Assembly (NCBI GenBank): GCA_963921425.1
Contig: OY992840.1
Location: forward strand, 7,132,501-7,196,500
Length of the DNA stretch: 64,000 bases
Source: Dryas octopetala
Taxonomy: Eukaryota > Streptophyta > Magnoliopsida > Rosales > Rosaceae
Reading direction: 5' to 3'
The notes under the pieces: model-generated
Seen by the model: only the letters and a program-made list of their open reading frames with translations
What the model was told of the DNA's origin: nothing
The model's database searches: none
Program-made: the position numbers and the translations under genes
In this document: one piece after another, positions 21,389 to 34,579 of the stretch
Layout: each line of letters starts with the position of its first letter
How positions within the stretch are numbered: position 1 is the stretch's first letter

Positions 21389-23097
21389 CCATTTCACCAT
21401 AGGCTTAAAATATAGGATGATTTCAATATTAGTCCATTAAATTGTTTTTTTCTAAAGTCTAATACTATTACTTTTCTTTTAATAGTTAATTAAAGCTCAT
21501 ATTTAAAATTCTGCTCCTTATAGAATAACAATATTTCATTAGATCTCTACTATTTACATTGTGCCATTATGTAATTAATAATTGTTTTCAAATTGTGTCA
21601 CTCTTTAATTGCCATTAATTCTCCAATTTTCCTAGAAAATGAATCCCCTAAATTTCATTAAAATACTTAATTTAAGACACCTTATATATATATAAATAGA
21701 TATATATATATATTTTCTCCTTTGATCAATAATTAAGTCAAATATCTTCTTATATATATCTTCTTCAGACCATAATTAAATCAAATAAGAAACCTACAAC
21801 TGAGAATATATTGTATGTAGGTTCATTATAATATAGGTGTTTTAATTCATATAGCTAGGTTCATTAATTTGTGTAGGTTATTTATCACTAAAAAAGAATT
21901 GTATGTAGGTTTATTAGTTGTTGTAGGTAATTTATTTGTTAATAATTTAGTTTATTAGAATTGTGTGTATATGTTCATTATATTTATATAGATTTTTTTT
22001 TTTTATGTTCATTGTTTATTTATGAGAATAATCTGTAAGTTATTTGTAGGTCATTAATATAATTCAAAAGAAAACATTAAACAAAGAAGATACTCAGCAT
22101 TAAAGCAACCAAAATTAAGGGGAAGTTACAACCGTTACAAAAAAAACAAAGAGTCAACTACAACAAAACGTCTATTAGGTGAAAGGGCATAAAAGGAATT
22201 TAGAAAATCTTATTTTTATAAAATGCTGACTAGAAAAAATAAAAAATGAAAGTGGTTGAGTTGGGAGATTGTCAAGAGGGTTAACACATGAAAATAAAAA
22301 GGCATGGGTTTAAATAGGAAAAAATTATGAGTTTGATGGGGATATCCCTAATTTACTATAAAATATATGTAACTGATGGAGGATAGAAATTTAGATAATT
22401 ATTAGATTCTATAAACTTAAACGGTTAAAATGAATGAATCAAACTAACACGCTCCCCCACACCACTCCTCATGTGCAGTCGCATATATCATGTGTGTGGA
22501 GAGACATTTTAATCGCAGCCTCACCCTTCAAGTTAACTAAGTGATAAGTGGGGACTAGAATGAAGGTTTTTGAACCCAAAACTTTTCAAAATTAGAACTT
22601 TGATATATGATGTTAAACAATAACCGTTGAATTTTAAAAAATGTCAGAAAATGAATTAATAATGTATATCAAATTAAAAAAAAAAAAGTCTAATGCTGAA
22701 CACACCACGACAGAAATCAATATAAAATTTATGCAGAAGTGTATCATGTGAGGCCTTGGTGTTCATAAATGGATGTTATGCACTTTTTGGGTCTTTGGCA
22801 TTTTAATTAGTTAGCTGCCACAGAAGCAAGAAATCCACCAGCAGCTGTGGTGCTTGGCACAAAAGTAAAAGGCAAACATGCATGGAGGAAGAGATCAGAG
22901 ACATGTTCTGCTCTCCTTTGTGGGATGACCTAACTGAAATGATTGCTCATCAAAGCCTAATAATGCTCTTATTATGTCCACCTCCATGGGTATATAGACA
23001 GGTCAATGTCTCCCACTAGAAACTATATATAAATTTTGCTAAATATATATATACCTAACTTTAATGAAATAAAAATCATATATGCTCATTATCAGTC
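21389..23097. other. AT-rich intergenic stretch
   Basis: No gene is supported. It contains TA-rich runs (21684-21715) and a degenerate repeat of the phrase TGTAGGTT(C/T)ATTA (for example 21816, 21904 and 21920) across 21810-22060. Confidence 0.4.
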
Positions 23098-23113
23098 ATC
23101 ACCATATCATCTT

Positions 23114-23128
23114 TTTTTTTTGGCCATT
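23114..23128 (-). mobile_element. Tiny poly(A) retro-insertion (minus orientation)
   Basis: On the minus strand the 15-bp insert reads AATGGCC followed by 8 A. It is flanked by the perfect 16-bp repeat ATCACCATATCATCTT (23098-23113 and 23129-23144). Confidence 0.7.
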
Positions 23129-23339
23129 ATCACCATATCATCTTAATTATATAAAATTGAACATGAATATAAATTGTAATTGTGCTGGTGGCGGCGGTTC
23201 ATGACCTAAAAGATAAAATGATATGTGGCTCATGGGCTTAGGCGTATACGCCTCTAATTTTATATCTGAGTAGTATTAGCTGGTCATTAATTGCTAGCTC
23301 AAACAGGTCTCTTTCTAGCTATGTCTAACTTGATCATAA

Positions 23340-23648
23340 GACTGGGTCATAAGACCCCCATCTTCCCTTGTCTTTGTGTTGTCTCGCGATGGGCTACCAT
23401 GCCCTCCGATGACTTAACTTGTTTTTGGAGCTGAAGATTATAGCTCTGGTTGACCTGGGCGGTTGTCTCAGTTTCTTTGCTTGGCCAGATCTAGTAATCT
23501 TCAGTTTCTTTTCGGGAGCTTGTCTGTTGTGATTGATTTGCCTTTCCTTCCTTATCTCTTCTGTATGGGCCTCCTCTGGGACCCACCCCTTTTGTTGTTC
23601 CTCTGCCCCTCGCTGGGCCTTTTAATGAACCATCATTTGCCCAAAAAA
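23340..23648 (+). mobile_element. 5'-truncated LINE, 3' end, about 309 bp
   Basis: A GC-richer segment ending ATCATTTGCCC plus a short A tail is flanked by the perfect 13-bp duplication AACTTGATCATAA (23327-23339 and 23649-23661). The 3' part (CTTTTAATGAACCATCATTT) resembles the ends of plant L1-type LINEs. A short open frame inside has no recognisable reverse transcriptase motif; the element is only the tail of a LINE. Confidence 0.7.
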
Positions 23649-23661
23649 AACTTGATCATAA

Positions 23662-24968
23662 AAATGCATGTTCACCAAATACATTGTTTCTTATTCCATT
23701 AATTTATTGTTTAATTAAAGCTCTATCCCAAACTAGATTTCCTAATTAATGATCAATTCTAAGCATGCGCAAATTTAAAGCACCAACTCCATAATTTAAT
23801 TACCCAACTTGAGGAAAAACTTTTGTGTGCGACTACAACACCACGTGAGATGTTGACATGGTGTTATCAATGTTTAACAACTGTATAATTTTGAAGAGTT
23901 CAAATTTTAAGATTCTAGATATTGATAATTATATATGTGTTAAAATTTGAATAGATTGATAATACCACATTAGCATGTTACATGGTGTTGTAGTCACTTG
24001 AAAGATTTATCAGTACATGGTTACAAGCTTTTTTTCTATTTAAATTCGCAAAATTTGTTTACCAAATTATATGATATATATATTTTTTATAAGACATTGA
24101 ATGTGATACTTAATAAAAAATAAAAAAAAAGATCGAGGTTTTAGAATTAAAAATAGATTTAAATATTAAAAAAATGAAGATAAATGTCCCAACAGTGAAC
24201 TTTTTTTTTTTTTTTTTATAAAAATTAGTGAATAAAATTTGGTAAACATATATATTAATAATATATTCCTATTTAGGTTAATAATAGTAGCAATGGATGG
24301 ATGAAGCTAAGCCCTCATAGGCTCATAATATTTGTGGATCCAACTTAATGAAAACACGATAGAATTATTAGGTTAGGCTTCCTAGTGGCTTCGCCGGCCA
24401 TGCCATCATTAATTACCAAACAAGTCATAATCTTAATGATTAATTCCTTTATGATCTCATCCATATATATGTTACAAATAAGACACAACCCATCACAAGA
24501 AACAAGAAATCTGATAATCTGTTGGTGGAATTTGGACCATATATTGAGCTCTTGGACAAAACTCATATGCGTATTCAAATTGATTGATAAGTGAATTCAA
24601 GGATGGAGACAGCTAGCTAATAGCACTACTAGCTATAACAGCAGCGAGCTACAAACTCAACTGTAAGTAGTGGTGAAAACAGGAGATCAAGAAGAAGGCT
24701 GAGAGAATCAATGGCGGCAGGAGAAGAATTGCCCCCTCGGTTGGGGCACACTACAGGTGCAACCAATGGGTTTGTAGCAGTGTGCTTGTAAACATGGACT
24801 AGACTAAAAAAACAGGTCATTGTCTCCCCCATTAGTCTTGTTGCTGATGTTGATGTTGGCCTGGGGGCATATATGCACCAAAGCCTAGTTGGGCTGCATA
24901 TATCACAATAGACTCATTTAATTTCCTTTCGAATTTTGATTTGCAAAATCATGTTTTAAATTAATCGG
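23662..24968. other. Intergenic DNA
   Basis: No gene supported. Positions 24600-24900 are less AT-rich and contain short frames on both strands without recognisable protein features. Confidence 0.4.
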
Positions 24969-24969
24969 G

Positions 24970-25263
24970 TTAAATTTTATTTTTGATTCATGTAGTTTGG
25001 GTTAAATTTTTTATTTTTATTTTTATTTTATTTCTAATTGTTGCGCTTATGGTTTTATACTTCACAATTTGTTGAGATTTTGGTCATGTTTTATACAAAC
25101 TGTTGTGATTTAATTTGGTCCTATATTTTTCAAACCATTAGCAATTCTGGATCGGATATAATAACTTAATGGACATAAATACTAGTATGTCATTAAATTA
25201 CAACAATTTATAAAATATGATAAAAATCAAAATAATTAAAACTATACGAATGAAAATGGAACT
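24970..25263. mobile_element. Foldback MITE-like element (family A)
   Basis: Left AAATTTTATTTTTGATTCAT then GTAGTTTGGG pairs with the right end, which reads AAGTTCCATTTTCATTCGTA then TAGTTTT on the other strand. Inner ACAATTTGTTGAGATTTTGG pairs with the inverse of TGATAAAAATCAAAATAATT. Similar arms occur at 26880-27283, so the two form a family. Confidence 0.5.
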
Positions 25264-26879
25264 TGATCGGCCGTATAGGAACTACCTGTAACACTACGTT
25301 GTTTTATCGATCTAAAAGAAATTAATAATGAGATTCAATATAAGTTTAGATATGATACAAGAAACACCATGAGATCATTTGAGAAATAAAATTTTAGAAG
25401 TACCTTTATCATTATATATCAAGTTTAAGGTGTTGCACCCAATAAATATTTGATTAATTTAACGACAACACTAATAATTACTTGTTGAAAATAAATATGA
25501 TTCTGAGCATATTTAAAATACAAATAACTCAATAATAATAAAATACTGTTACAACATTTGCGATGTCCAAAATTTTGAGACTACAGTTCGGTACATCACG
25601 AAGCTTTTAAGCTGTTGCATCAAAGTGGATATTCGATTATTGTGGTAACGATGCTGACGTTTTCTCTCTGAAAACGAATTAAGTGGGATCCGACTCGCAA
25701 AAGCAGACCTCAGATTTAATAAACCACAAGAAATGCAGCAATTGGAAACATACGATAAGCCAATCTCTGTATTTTAAAAACACTATCGCTACTTTTTGTA
25801 GTAGGCTAGTGTATGCTTGCGTAAGACAAATCCAAATTACATGTAATGCACACAGATACAGGATCTTCTTATAAATGGGTGTGTGTTATATTTTGCTGTT
25901 GATAAGTCAGTGCATTGACACAATACGAGCCATTACGTCTCACACTCAAATTAAGTTAGGTATATGATCATCATATGTATCAAAACTATCAATCAATCTA
26001 TCAATCAATATTACAATATATATATGTGTGACAAAGCCAATATTGGAAAATGTAAACTTTGACAACTTGAAGTTTCACCTACTAACTTTGCCTTAATTAA
26101 AATCTCTGATTTCCATGCATGAATATTGTAGAGCTGGCTAGTTAGCTGGTTAAGTGTTGCAAATACCATAAATGGTTAAATTGCCAAAATGGCACGCCAA
26201 ATTTTGGACCAAAGTGAGTTTGCTTACCTGGAATTAATATGTAATGCCAGCTGTGGTATCCCACACATATTGTATGAATGGTCTTTTCTTTAATTTGTTC
26301 CTTTCAATTCGTTCTAGAAGATGCAGAAGTTTATGTCATGCTTAATAGTTGTATTCCTCTATAACAAACTTTAATGTTTCCTCTCTCTATAACTTTTCTT
26401 TAACTTTTATTAGATGAAGAAGTTACAGCTGAACGAGAAAGACGAGAGTCAAACTCTCAACAGTGAGAATTTGTGCGAGAGCTGGATAAATGTTCTACGT
26501 AAGTTCCAACATGCAGTGAAGTTTAAAGAAATTAATTAATTAGAAATAATATGTTGAACATGGCCAAAAAAAAAAAAAGAAATATTATGATGGCCAAAAA
26601 AAAGAATGGAAATTAAGGCTGCTTTTAATAATTTTCTGTTATGATTTGTACAATTGACTGTGAACTAAGGATTTCCAATGAACTAATTAATTGGTGCCCG
26701 ACAAAGTTGTGCGAGCTTGAATTGACTGTACAAATGAAGTAGACAGAAAAAAAAAATACTAGAAATTGGTAAGTCGATTTGATTAGGCTCTTCGATCTTG
26801 TTTGAGCAAAGGGAAATTAAGTTAGGAAAAACACTGCACAAAGAGGATGTATCTTTCTGAAAAATATTTTAGACTAAAT
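25264..26879. other. Intergenic DNA
   Basis: No gene recognised. AT-rich throughout, with one small retro-insertion at 26554. Confidence 0.4.
26554..26578 (+). mobile_element. Tiny poly(A) retro-insertion
   Basis: TTGAACATGGCC plus 13 A lies between GAAATAATATG (26543-26553) and GAAATATTATG (26579-26589), one mismatch in 11. A second ATGGCC plus 8 A follows immediately at 26590, so two events or a slipped copy are possible. Confidence 0.45.
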
Positions 26880-27283
26880 TTAAATTTTAGTCTTGTAGTT
26901 TGGATCAAGTTTTACTTTCGTTCTTATATTTTTAATTTTTTTTAATTTTGGTCATATACTTACAAGCCATTGCAATTCAAGGATAGTTCGTATTCCTGTC
27001 AATCAAGTCGTTAAATTCATCCTTAAATTGCTAACGGTTTGTAAGTACAAGACCAAAATCGTAACAAGTTTGTAAAGTACATGACCGGCCAACATCACAA
27101 TAGTTCGAAAAGTACATGACCAAAATCGCAACATATTTGACAACTTAATTAATAGATGAAAATTTTAACATGTTCTTAAATTGCAACAATTTGTAAAATA
27201 CATAACTAAAATTAAAATAATAAAAAATAAAATGATGAAAATGAAATTTGACTCAAACCGCAAAGACAAAAAGTAAAATTGAG
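26880..27283. mobile_element. Foldback MITE-like element (family A)
   Basis: TTTTAGTCTTGTAGTTTGGA then TCAAGTTTTAC at the left pairs with TTTTGTCTTTGCGGTTTGAG then TCAAATTTCAT read from the right on the other strand. Internal blocks around TTTGTAAGTACAAGACCAAAA also pair. A half-copy of the same pattern is recognisable at 27520-27830 (TTGTGGTCATTGTAGTTTGG). Confidence 0.5.
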
Positions 27284-29349
27284 CAGATATTTTATTTGAA
27301 GTAATACATAATTAATCTGGAAAAGATAATGCATGTATACTTTGTTACAATGATTTTGCTACTAATTATATATTAATTTCATTCTTCATATTAAAAAAAA
27401 AATTAATTTCATTCTTATAATGAGCATAATGTGAATGTTACTCCTAAATTATTGTTGTGATGGTTTATTAGGACCTCGCGTTGTCCCCTTTTATAGTATA
27501 ACACATTAAATGAACGAAGGTCAAATTACCTTTGTGGTCATTGTAGTTTGGGCCATGTTCTACTAAGGTATTTATAGTTTTAATTGTGCCAATTTTGTTT
27601 CTATAGTTTTCTAACTGTTTCAATTCAAGAACACATTCTTAACACCGCCGATTTGTTCGACAAAAATAACACGTAATGCACAAAATATGAGTACTTTAGA
27701 CTTTTAGGGTGATTTAGCTCCATTAACACTATCTAAGACACCTCAACTTGTGCACTAACTGTGTTATTTTTGTCAACCAAATAAGAGGATTACGGATGTG
27801 TTCTCAAGCTACAATCATTAACAAATTATTTGGTTCGCGTATTGAAGTTTTGTGGAAATCAATTCATATATATGCATTTTCTATGGGGAAGGGAATACAA
27901 GATTCACCTTCTTATATTTGGTAATTCTAGGAAAGTAACTATGAAATATCTTTTTATTTTTATTCCCATGTTTGTTATGTGCAGGAATACGAAACAAAAA
28001 TTATTCAGCTTTTCTATTATACCTTTATTTATTATATATAATGATTTTAAAGTTCATTTTATAGTCTTTAATGATAAATAAATTCACCTAAAAAGTTATA
28101 ATGACAAATAGGTCCACTTTTTTACAAATAAAATCATGTGATAACATGCTCCGTGTTTTTTTTTTTTTTTGTGTCAAGCGCTCGCCACCCTGCCGAGCCC
28201 TCGACATCTGTTTTTTTTTTTTTTTTTTAAACTAGGAAGATTGTCACTGTCAAACAGTGGCAATTAATGCGGGCGGATGTGACTCCATAAGCTTAAATTT
28301 TGTGTTTTATATTGGTTTCATTAGTTTTTGACATGTTCATGTAAAAAAATATATAAAGTATATCTATAGTTATTATTTTTATGCAATTTCAAATAGCCAC
28401 TATTGTGTAGTGGAAATTATTGCCACTATTGGACAGTGGCTATTGCCGAGCACTCGGTAAACAATGTCGAGCATTTCATTAAAGTTGACCAGCCTGTCAC
28501 CAGTTTTTTGAGGGTGGGTAGGCCTGTCCTTCTATTTTCTAAACTAGTTTTTTTTTTTTTTTTTAAAAAGCCCTATTTATTATATATATATATATTAGAT
28601 AATGATATATAATATAATTGTTATTTTCAATTGTTAGCGGGGGCAATTTGGTGTTAGATTACAATGGGAAAGCTAGGAAATTGAAACCTAAGTTGGGTGG
28701 AGGGTTCATTTTTCCCCTTTTGGGGCATCACTTTCCCATATATGAAGCATGAATCTTTTTTTCCAAGGTTGCATTTACAATCATGGGAATAAATTATTTT
28801 CTCATTTCTCAAGCCTTAAACCTGTGAACCCAAGGAGGCCTAAGGGTAAATTTGACACAATTGAAACTATAAGAACCTTAGTCGGACTTGGTTCAAAACA
28901 CATAGATCACAAACATAATTAATCCAAAAAATAAGTTAATAATTAGTGTGATGAGCAAAATATTCAATAGTGACATTTTTGAACCACGACAAGAAATTGA
29001 GATATTGTATGAAGTTAAGATAAGTCACATCTTGGGCCTTAAGAATAGTCTCAACTAAATGCTTTTTAATCAACACTTTGTACATTGTTTAATTATTAGC
29101 CATTGTAGTCGACTACCTTATTAGTTAGTTGATCTAAACTACATCAGCTCATGTGCACTGAGTAACTTCTGTAGTTTCTTAGAAAAATGGCTTAGCAGAT
29201 TGAGAATTTTCAATTAAAAGTCGCTTCACTTTCGGTCAGGGATAATTAATGAGTGTGATAAACAAATAGTGATAGTTTTGAGTCACGAACAAAAAATTAA
29301 GATGTATCTGATCATAAGATAAGTTATGTTTCCAACCTTAGTATGAGTA
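27284..29349. other. Intergenic DNA with related half-element and poly(T) runs
   Basis: Contains the half-element at 27520-27830 and several long T runs (28156, 28211, 28549). No gene-like frame. The segments 28160-28270 and 28395-28500 share GC-richer words (GCCGAGC, CAGTGGC, GTCGAGC), but no consistent structure could be drawn. Confidence 0.4.
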
Positions 29350-29823
29350 GAGATATACATCGGGCCAAGCCGGTCATAGTCCGGCACGGGCACAACTCAT
29401 TTAAAGTTGGTCTGGTTTGACCTAGCCCGTCATTAAGTGGGCCAGGTCGAGCCCGGTCCGTACTTATGGGTCGGCCTTTTTATATTAGTTTCTCAATTAT
29501 TTTTTTAAAATTTAAAGACTAATTTTTGGTTCTATGAATAAAAATATTTCCCAAAATCTAAATATAATTATATATTTAATTACAAACTTTATTTCTTATT
29601 AATTGTTATTTTTTAAATTTATATTGATATTGTTAATTAATTTTAAAAATTAAGTTTTTGACTTATTAAATTATAATATAAAATAAAATAATTAATCGGG
29701 CTAGCCCGAACTCGACACAACCCGTTATGGGATAAGTTATGGGCCGAGCTGGGCTTAAAGTTTAAAATAATAGACTCGGTTTAGCCCAACCCAATTAATA
29801 AATGGGCCAGCCCGAGCACAACA
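29350..29823. mobile_element. Candidate hAT-like non-autonomous element
   Basis: GC-rich ends, full of GGGCC, GCCCG and CCCGAGC words in both orientations, flank a very AT-rich core. The left is ATCGGGCCAAGCCGGTCATA, and the right reads GTTGTGCTCGGGCTGGCCCA on the other strand. The composition matches plant hAT-derived MITEs, but no target duplication was found and the ends are approximate. Confidence 0.4.
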
Positions 29824-30173
29824 TGAAGCACGAATGACAATATTGTCTATAACTTGTTGTAATGTCATAATCATTTTTATTGAGAAACTTCCACTTGGAG
29901 CAGCACCCCATACAAATTGATTCGACGAGTGGAAGTATTGTTTGTAGCTTGTTGTAATGTCGTAGCCGTTTATATTGAGAAACTGGAGCAGGACCGTAAA
30001 TAAAATGATAATGATCCTTTATAGGATTAATTGTCAAAGTCCAAAAAAAATGGCTATGAGCGATATAATCAGCAACTTTTTTTTGTAAGATGTTTGCATG
30101 TTAGTGGGACAAAAACAAAATCAATTAAAGGAAATAGTAATATCTAATTATGTGTCTAAAATAAAATTGACAT

Positions 30174-30602
30174 TAGGGGCGCAACTTGGGCGAGTTAGAA
30201 GGCAAACCAACCCACGTACAACCCACACTTTACAATTCGGGCTCTAGTTCAGTCGATCGGGTTGGGAATTATTGAACCTAGCTCTAACCCATGAAATATA
30301 TGATTAGGTTCGGGTTGGTCTCGAATTGTCCGAATTGATAAGATTGTGCTCTGTACAAGTGAGCTAATCGATCTAATCCTAATCAGTAAGCTTAATTGTG
30401 TAAATTCAACCCAATTTCTTTATATTATATAATGTATAAAGAAATTGGGTTGAATAATTGAATAGGGGTTTGGGCACGAATTGGATTTTGGCTCTTTTTT
30501 TTGTTTTTTTTTGGCCACTGCTCTTTTTAACTTGTCTATTAGGTTTTAAATCCAAGTTGAGTTCCGACGGGTTCGGGTTAGCCCAATCAAATTGCACCCC
30601 TA
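30174..30602. mobile_element. hAT-like MITE, 429 bp
   Basis: Terminal inverted repeats TAGGGGCGCAACTTGGGCGA and, on the other strand, TAGGGGTGCAATTTGATTGGG fit the hAT end pattern YARNG. Subterminal GGGTT/AACCC words recur in both orientations. The flanking 8-mers do not match, so the target duplication is lost or the end is misplaced. A tiny poly(A) insertion is nested at 30500-30519. Confidence 0.55.
30500..30519 (-). mobile_element. Tiny poly(A) retro-insertion nested in a MITE
   Basis: On the minus strand it reads AGTGGCC followed by 9 A, C and 3 A. It is flanked by the 9-bp repeat GCTCTTTTT (30491-30499 and 30520-30528). The GGCC-poly(A) junction matches those at 23114 and 26554. Confidence 0.5.
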
Positions 30603-32876
30603 CGTCTAATTATAAATGATCCATCGAATTCCTTATGATTTCCCTTCGTTCTTTGTTTCTTTCATAGTGTACAGCCTGTACAAATAATACCAGTATCACC
30701 AAAAGTAAATTAGTCAATTGGCATTGAATTGTCAATATTTACAACAGTATAAATATCACTAACTGCATGTAATTCTTTCCCATAATTATCACTTTACCAA
30801 AAAAAAAAAAAATCCCATAGAGTTTTAAAGTTATATTGGTTTAAAATAATAGAATAACCAAATTAATTCTAAAATGCTATTCCTATCTGAAGTGCATGCA
30901 GATATGATTCATCATTGCTTGATCGAGGACTTAAGAAAGCCAAGATAATTCGCAATAATTAAGGTGCCATATATCCCTAGCTAACTGTTGGGAGATCCTT
31001 ATTCTATATATGTAAGGCAGTTGTCTCCTCATCAAGTAAGGTGTCTCTAATTATTTGCATTATTGAAGTCTTTTTCAATGATTCTGCATGCCCTACTTCT
31101 TCACAACCTAGTCTGCCACATTTAATCACCAGGAAAATTAATCAGAAGTTGAAAGAACACTTGAGATGTTTGGTAATGTAGAACTTCCTGAATTCCTTTT
31201 TCTCGATCACTTCTGATCAGCTATCAATATGTGATAAATATATTATATATATATATATATACCAAAAAAAGTAATACTGCAACAAATCAAATTCTAAAAT
31301 ATAGATCCCAACTAATTAATCATGGTGAAGTGTTTCAAACTTTCAATTTTTCCTCACATGGAACAACACTAAACTTGATTTAATTTTATAAATAAAATAT
31401 TGTCATATCATTTGTCACATGGTAATTGAAATGTAAGTAAACTTTGTAAATCTCTAACATGCAGTCATTATATAACATCTAATTACTTTTTGACCTTTAC
31501 ATGTCGATAGATTCATATTTCTACTATTATAGTATAATTCTTTTTACTATTAAATATAGTGGTATGTCATTAAATGGTTGTAAGAAATGGCTCCAAAACT
31601 TTTGGTGCATCTCATGTTATTTTCTGACGTAGAGTAATGATTTTGGGTATTTTGTATTGTTTATCATATTATTTAAATTTTGGGGAAAGTCTCAGTTAAA
31701 CTAAAAATGACACCATATATTCTTGCTGTCATACACGAGTACATCAAGTACATAAAAGAGCAAATCAATACAGCTAGCAGATTGATCTTTTTCTTGTTTC
31801 CAACGTGCATGGAGAAACATTGGCCATGAAATACTATTATTGAAGAAATTTGTATGATTTACAAGAGCTAAGTACACAAGAATTTAAGCATCTTTCCCCT
31901 TAAAAAAACCCAATGTGATATAAAAGGAAGCTTTTTTTGTTTGGTCGAAAAAAGGAGGCATATATATTAATTCGTAGTTGAAGAAAGAAAAAAGAGAGAG
32001 AGGGCATATTAACTGACATAAGTATAATTCCGTTCAATAATTTATATTATTCATCTCAAATCACTCATTCATTATATATAGAATATGTTTGGACTATAAA
32101 GTATCTTTTGTATTAATACCCCCTATTAACGAAAATATGTATAAATTAAAGGCATATTTCTTGTGTGTAAGAGAATGTCTTAGCATTGTGGCATAAAGTA
32201 ATTTTTTGTATCAATAAAAAAAGTGTATTATTTGCACAAAATATTCCAACATTCACTTAAAAGACATGCCACCAAATCTCCCTTAAAAGGAATGTGAACT
32301 CTTGTGTAATTGATGAACTGTGCATATAATTAAGGAATCTTATCCTCTAGCTATATATGTAATAATTGAGCAGCAAAGTCAAGATGTTAGATGCAAATCT
32401 CTAAGACATAGGACATATATATATATCATATGTTCAGAATAATGGTATATCTAATTAGAATACTAAATCACAAGCTAATTCACTGCACAAACAACACTGG
32501 GATTGATTCTAACTTATTGAAATAGGATAATGTCAAGTTGCGCAAAGACATCATCCATTGCAATACGAAAAATTAATCAAAGAAAAAGTGTGGTAGCGTA
32601 TGAAGATAATCACTTAAAAAAATGGGAAAGAAAATTTATTTGTGTAAATTTTCCAGGAAAAATGGAGATTATCAGCAGTATAAGTAGCATCAAATTAGGA
32701 ATACGTTACGAAAAAAAGAGTCAATACTTTTTCAAATACTGTATTCTAGAAAATCATTAAGGGAGTCTGTCAAATCTGCCTATATTCAACCAATTACCAA
32801 ATGTATAACAGACAATGCCATATCAGAGGCATAACTTATATTCTTTATTTTTTTTTTTTCCTACAGCAACCTAATA
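30603..32876. other. AT-rich intergenic stretch
   Basis: No gene recognised. Contains an AT dinucleotide run (31238-31261) and otherwise unique-looking AT-rich sequence. A 76-codon frame at 32530-32760 has no recognisable features. Confidence 0.4.
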
Positions 32877-32885
32877 GTTTTTAGG

Positions 32886-33743
32886 GACCTGGATCCTCTG
32901 CCAGGCAAAATATACCAGACTTGTATCCAATTTTTAATCTCAACCCTTGATTCAAGTTTGATGGCTGAGATCTTGCCATATCAACAAATCCTCTTTTTTC
33001 ATAAAATAATAGGCCAAAATAATATTGAAAAGATTTAAAAAAAAAACCACCATTAGCCCACCGCACCTACCGCATCACCCACTCCTCCGGCTCTCCCGAC
33101 CACCCTCCCTAGTCCCTACCTCCTACCCTTTTTTTCTCTCTCTCTTCTTTTCTCTCCCTTTGCACTCTCTTTCCTTTTCTCTCTCTCTTCCTTCCAAATC
33201 GGAGTCCCGAAGTCCGACGCAGAGGTGATGGTGCAGCGGTGGCTAGGGCTTCTTTCTTGTTGAAGTTCATCATCACACCATGCCCACAAAAATTCAGAAC
33301 TTTGAGCAGCAAATTCTGGATATGATTCAAGAGGGAGAGTGTGGGAAGAAGTGGGTTTCAGACTTGGGGGCTTTGCTTACACCACCGTCATTATGCCGAG
33401 AGAGTTGAGAGGAGAGAAGGGAAGAGGGAAAAAATGGGAGGAGGTGGGGACTGTGGAGGGTGGTGCGGTGGGAGAGGAGGGTGGTCCGATGGTGACGTGG
33501 AATGGGAGAGGAGGTAGGGAGGGTGGTCGGGAGGAAATAAGGAGAGGGAGGTGGCGGTGGGGTGGGTCTGGGCAGTGTACTGGTGTTTTTCTTTAATTTT
33601 TTAATTTTTAAGTTTTTAATATTAATTTGGGGAAAATTAGTTTGGTGATGTGGCAACATCTCAACTATAGAAGAAAACTTAAGGGTTTGGATTAAAAGTC
33701 TAGTACCAGTCTGGTATATTTTGCCCGGCAGAGGATGAGGTCC
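32886..33743. mobile_element. Mutator-like element with GC-rich interior, about 858 bp
   Basis: Inverted termini of about 100 bp: the left continues CCTCTGCCAGGCAAAATATA, and the right on the other strand reads CCTCTGCCGGGCAAAATATA. Both go on through AGACT and a GAGAT(C/G)TTGCCA block. GTTTTTAGG is duplicated at both flanks (32877-32885 and 33744-33752), a 9-bp duplication typical of Mutator-like elements (8 bp if one terminal G is assigned to the element). The interior (33060-33590) is CT-rich on the left and GA/GGT-rich on the right. CCGACCACCCTCCCT recurs inverted, so the arms may be much longer than the terminal repeats. No transposase was seen. Confidence 0.75.
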
Positions 33744-34064
33744 GTTTTTAGGTATGTCTATATAATAAAAAAAACTGTTTGCCGATCGAAAAAAAAAAAT
33801 TTTAAATTGCGGATTTATACTTTATTAATAGGGCTTATACGAGGGACAACATATTTAAAAATTGAATTTATTTTAAAGAATTATTAATTTTATAATCGTG
33901 TTAAATTCAACAATTAAATGTTGTCTCTCACTTCTCTTTTATAAGAGTCAAACTCTTATTGTTAGAGCATACTTCTTCACATCCATGAGCGTCTCTTGTC
34001 TTCTTCTTTTCATTAGTTTTAAAATTATGGATTTATAGTTAAGTAAATGAGCACTTAATTTTAG

Positions 34065-34579
34065 GGCTTTTTTACTCAAATATCACCTCAACTATAGGGG
34101 GTGTACTCAAATACCACCCAAATTTTTTATTTTTTATTTGTTAATTTACCATCTGACCTTTCACATATTGGCCAATCTACCACCTATCGTCATTTCAATT
34201 AAATTTTCTGTTTATTTTAAGGGTATTTATGTCAATTCATATGATAAAAGCATTTGAAATATTGAAAAAAAAATTCTAATTAAACCCACTAGAAAAATAA
34301 AAGACTTTAAGGGTATTTCATTTTTCTATTTTTTAGTTTTTAAGTTTTTTTATAATTATATTTTAAAAATAGTTTTTAAAATAATATTATTATTTTTATT
34401 GTATTCATGGACAAAATAGGAAGTTTGGGAAATTTTTTGATGATTTAACAGAAAAATGGATATTAGGTAGCAAATTGGCACATATTAATAACTTCAGGTG
34501 ATAAATTGGCAAAAAAAAAAGTTTGGGTGGTATGAGAGCACACCCCTTATAATCCAGGTGGTATTTTGGTAAAGAAGCC
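34065..34579. mobile_element. Mutator-like foldback MITE, 515 bp
   Basis: Termini GGCTTTTTTACTCAAATATC and, on the other strand, GGCTTCTTTACCAAAATACC extend into long inverted arms (GGGGTGT, ACCACCCAAA, CCAATTTA/CCAATCTACCACC). The perfect 9-bp duplication TAATTTTAG flanks it (34056-34064 and 34580-34588). The target was a satellite unit, which resumes directly after the element. Confidence 0.8.

Noticed and set aside
33025-33659. Pro- and Gly/Arg-rich frames on both strands
   Set aside because: Produced by the CT/GA-rich arms of the Mutator-like element; low complexity and overlapping on opposite strands.
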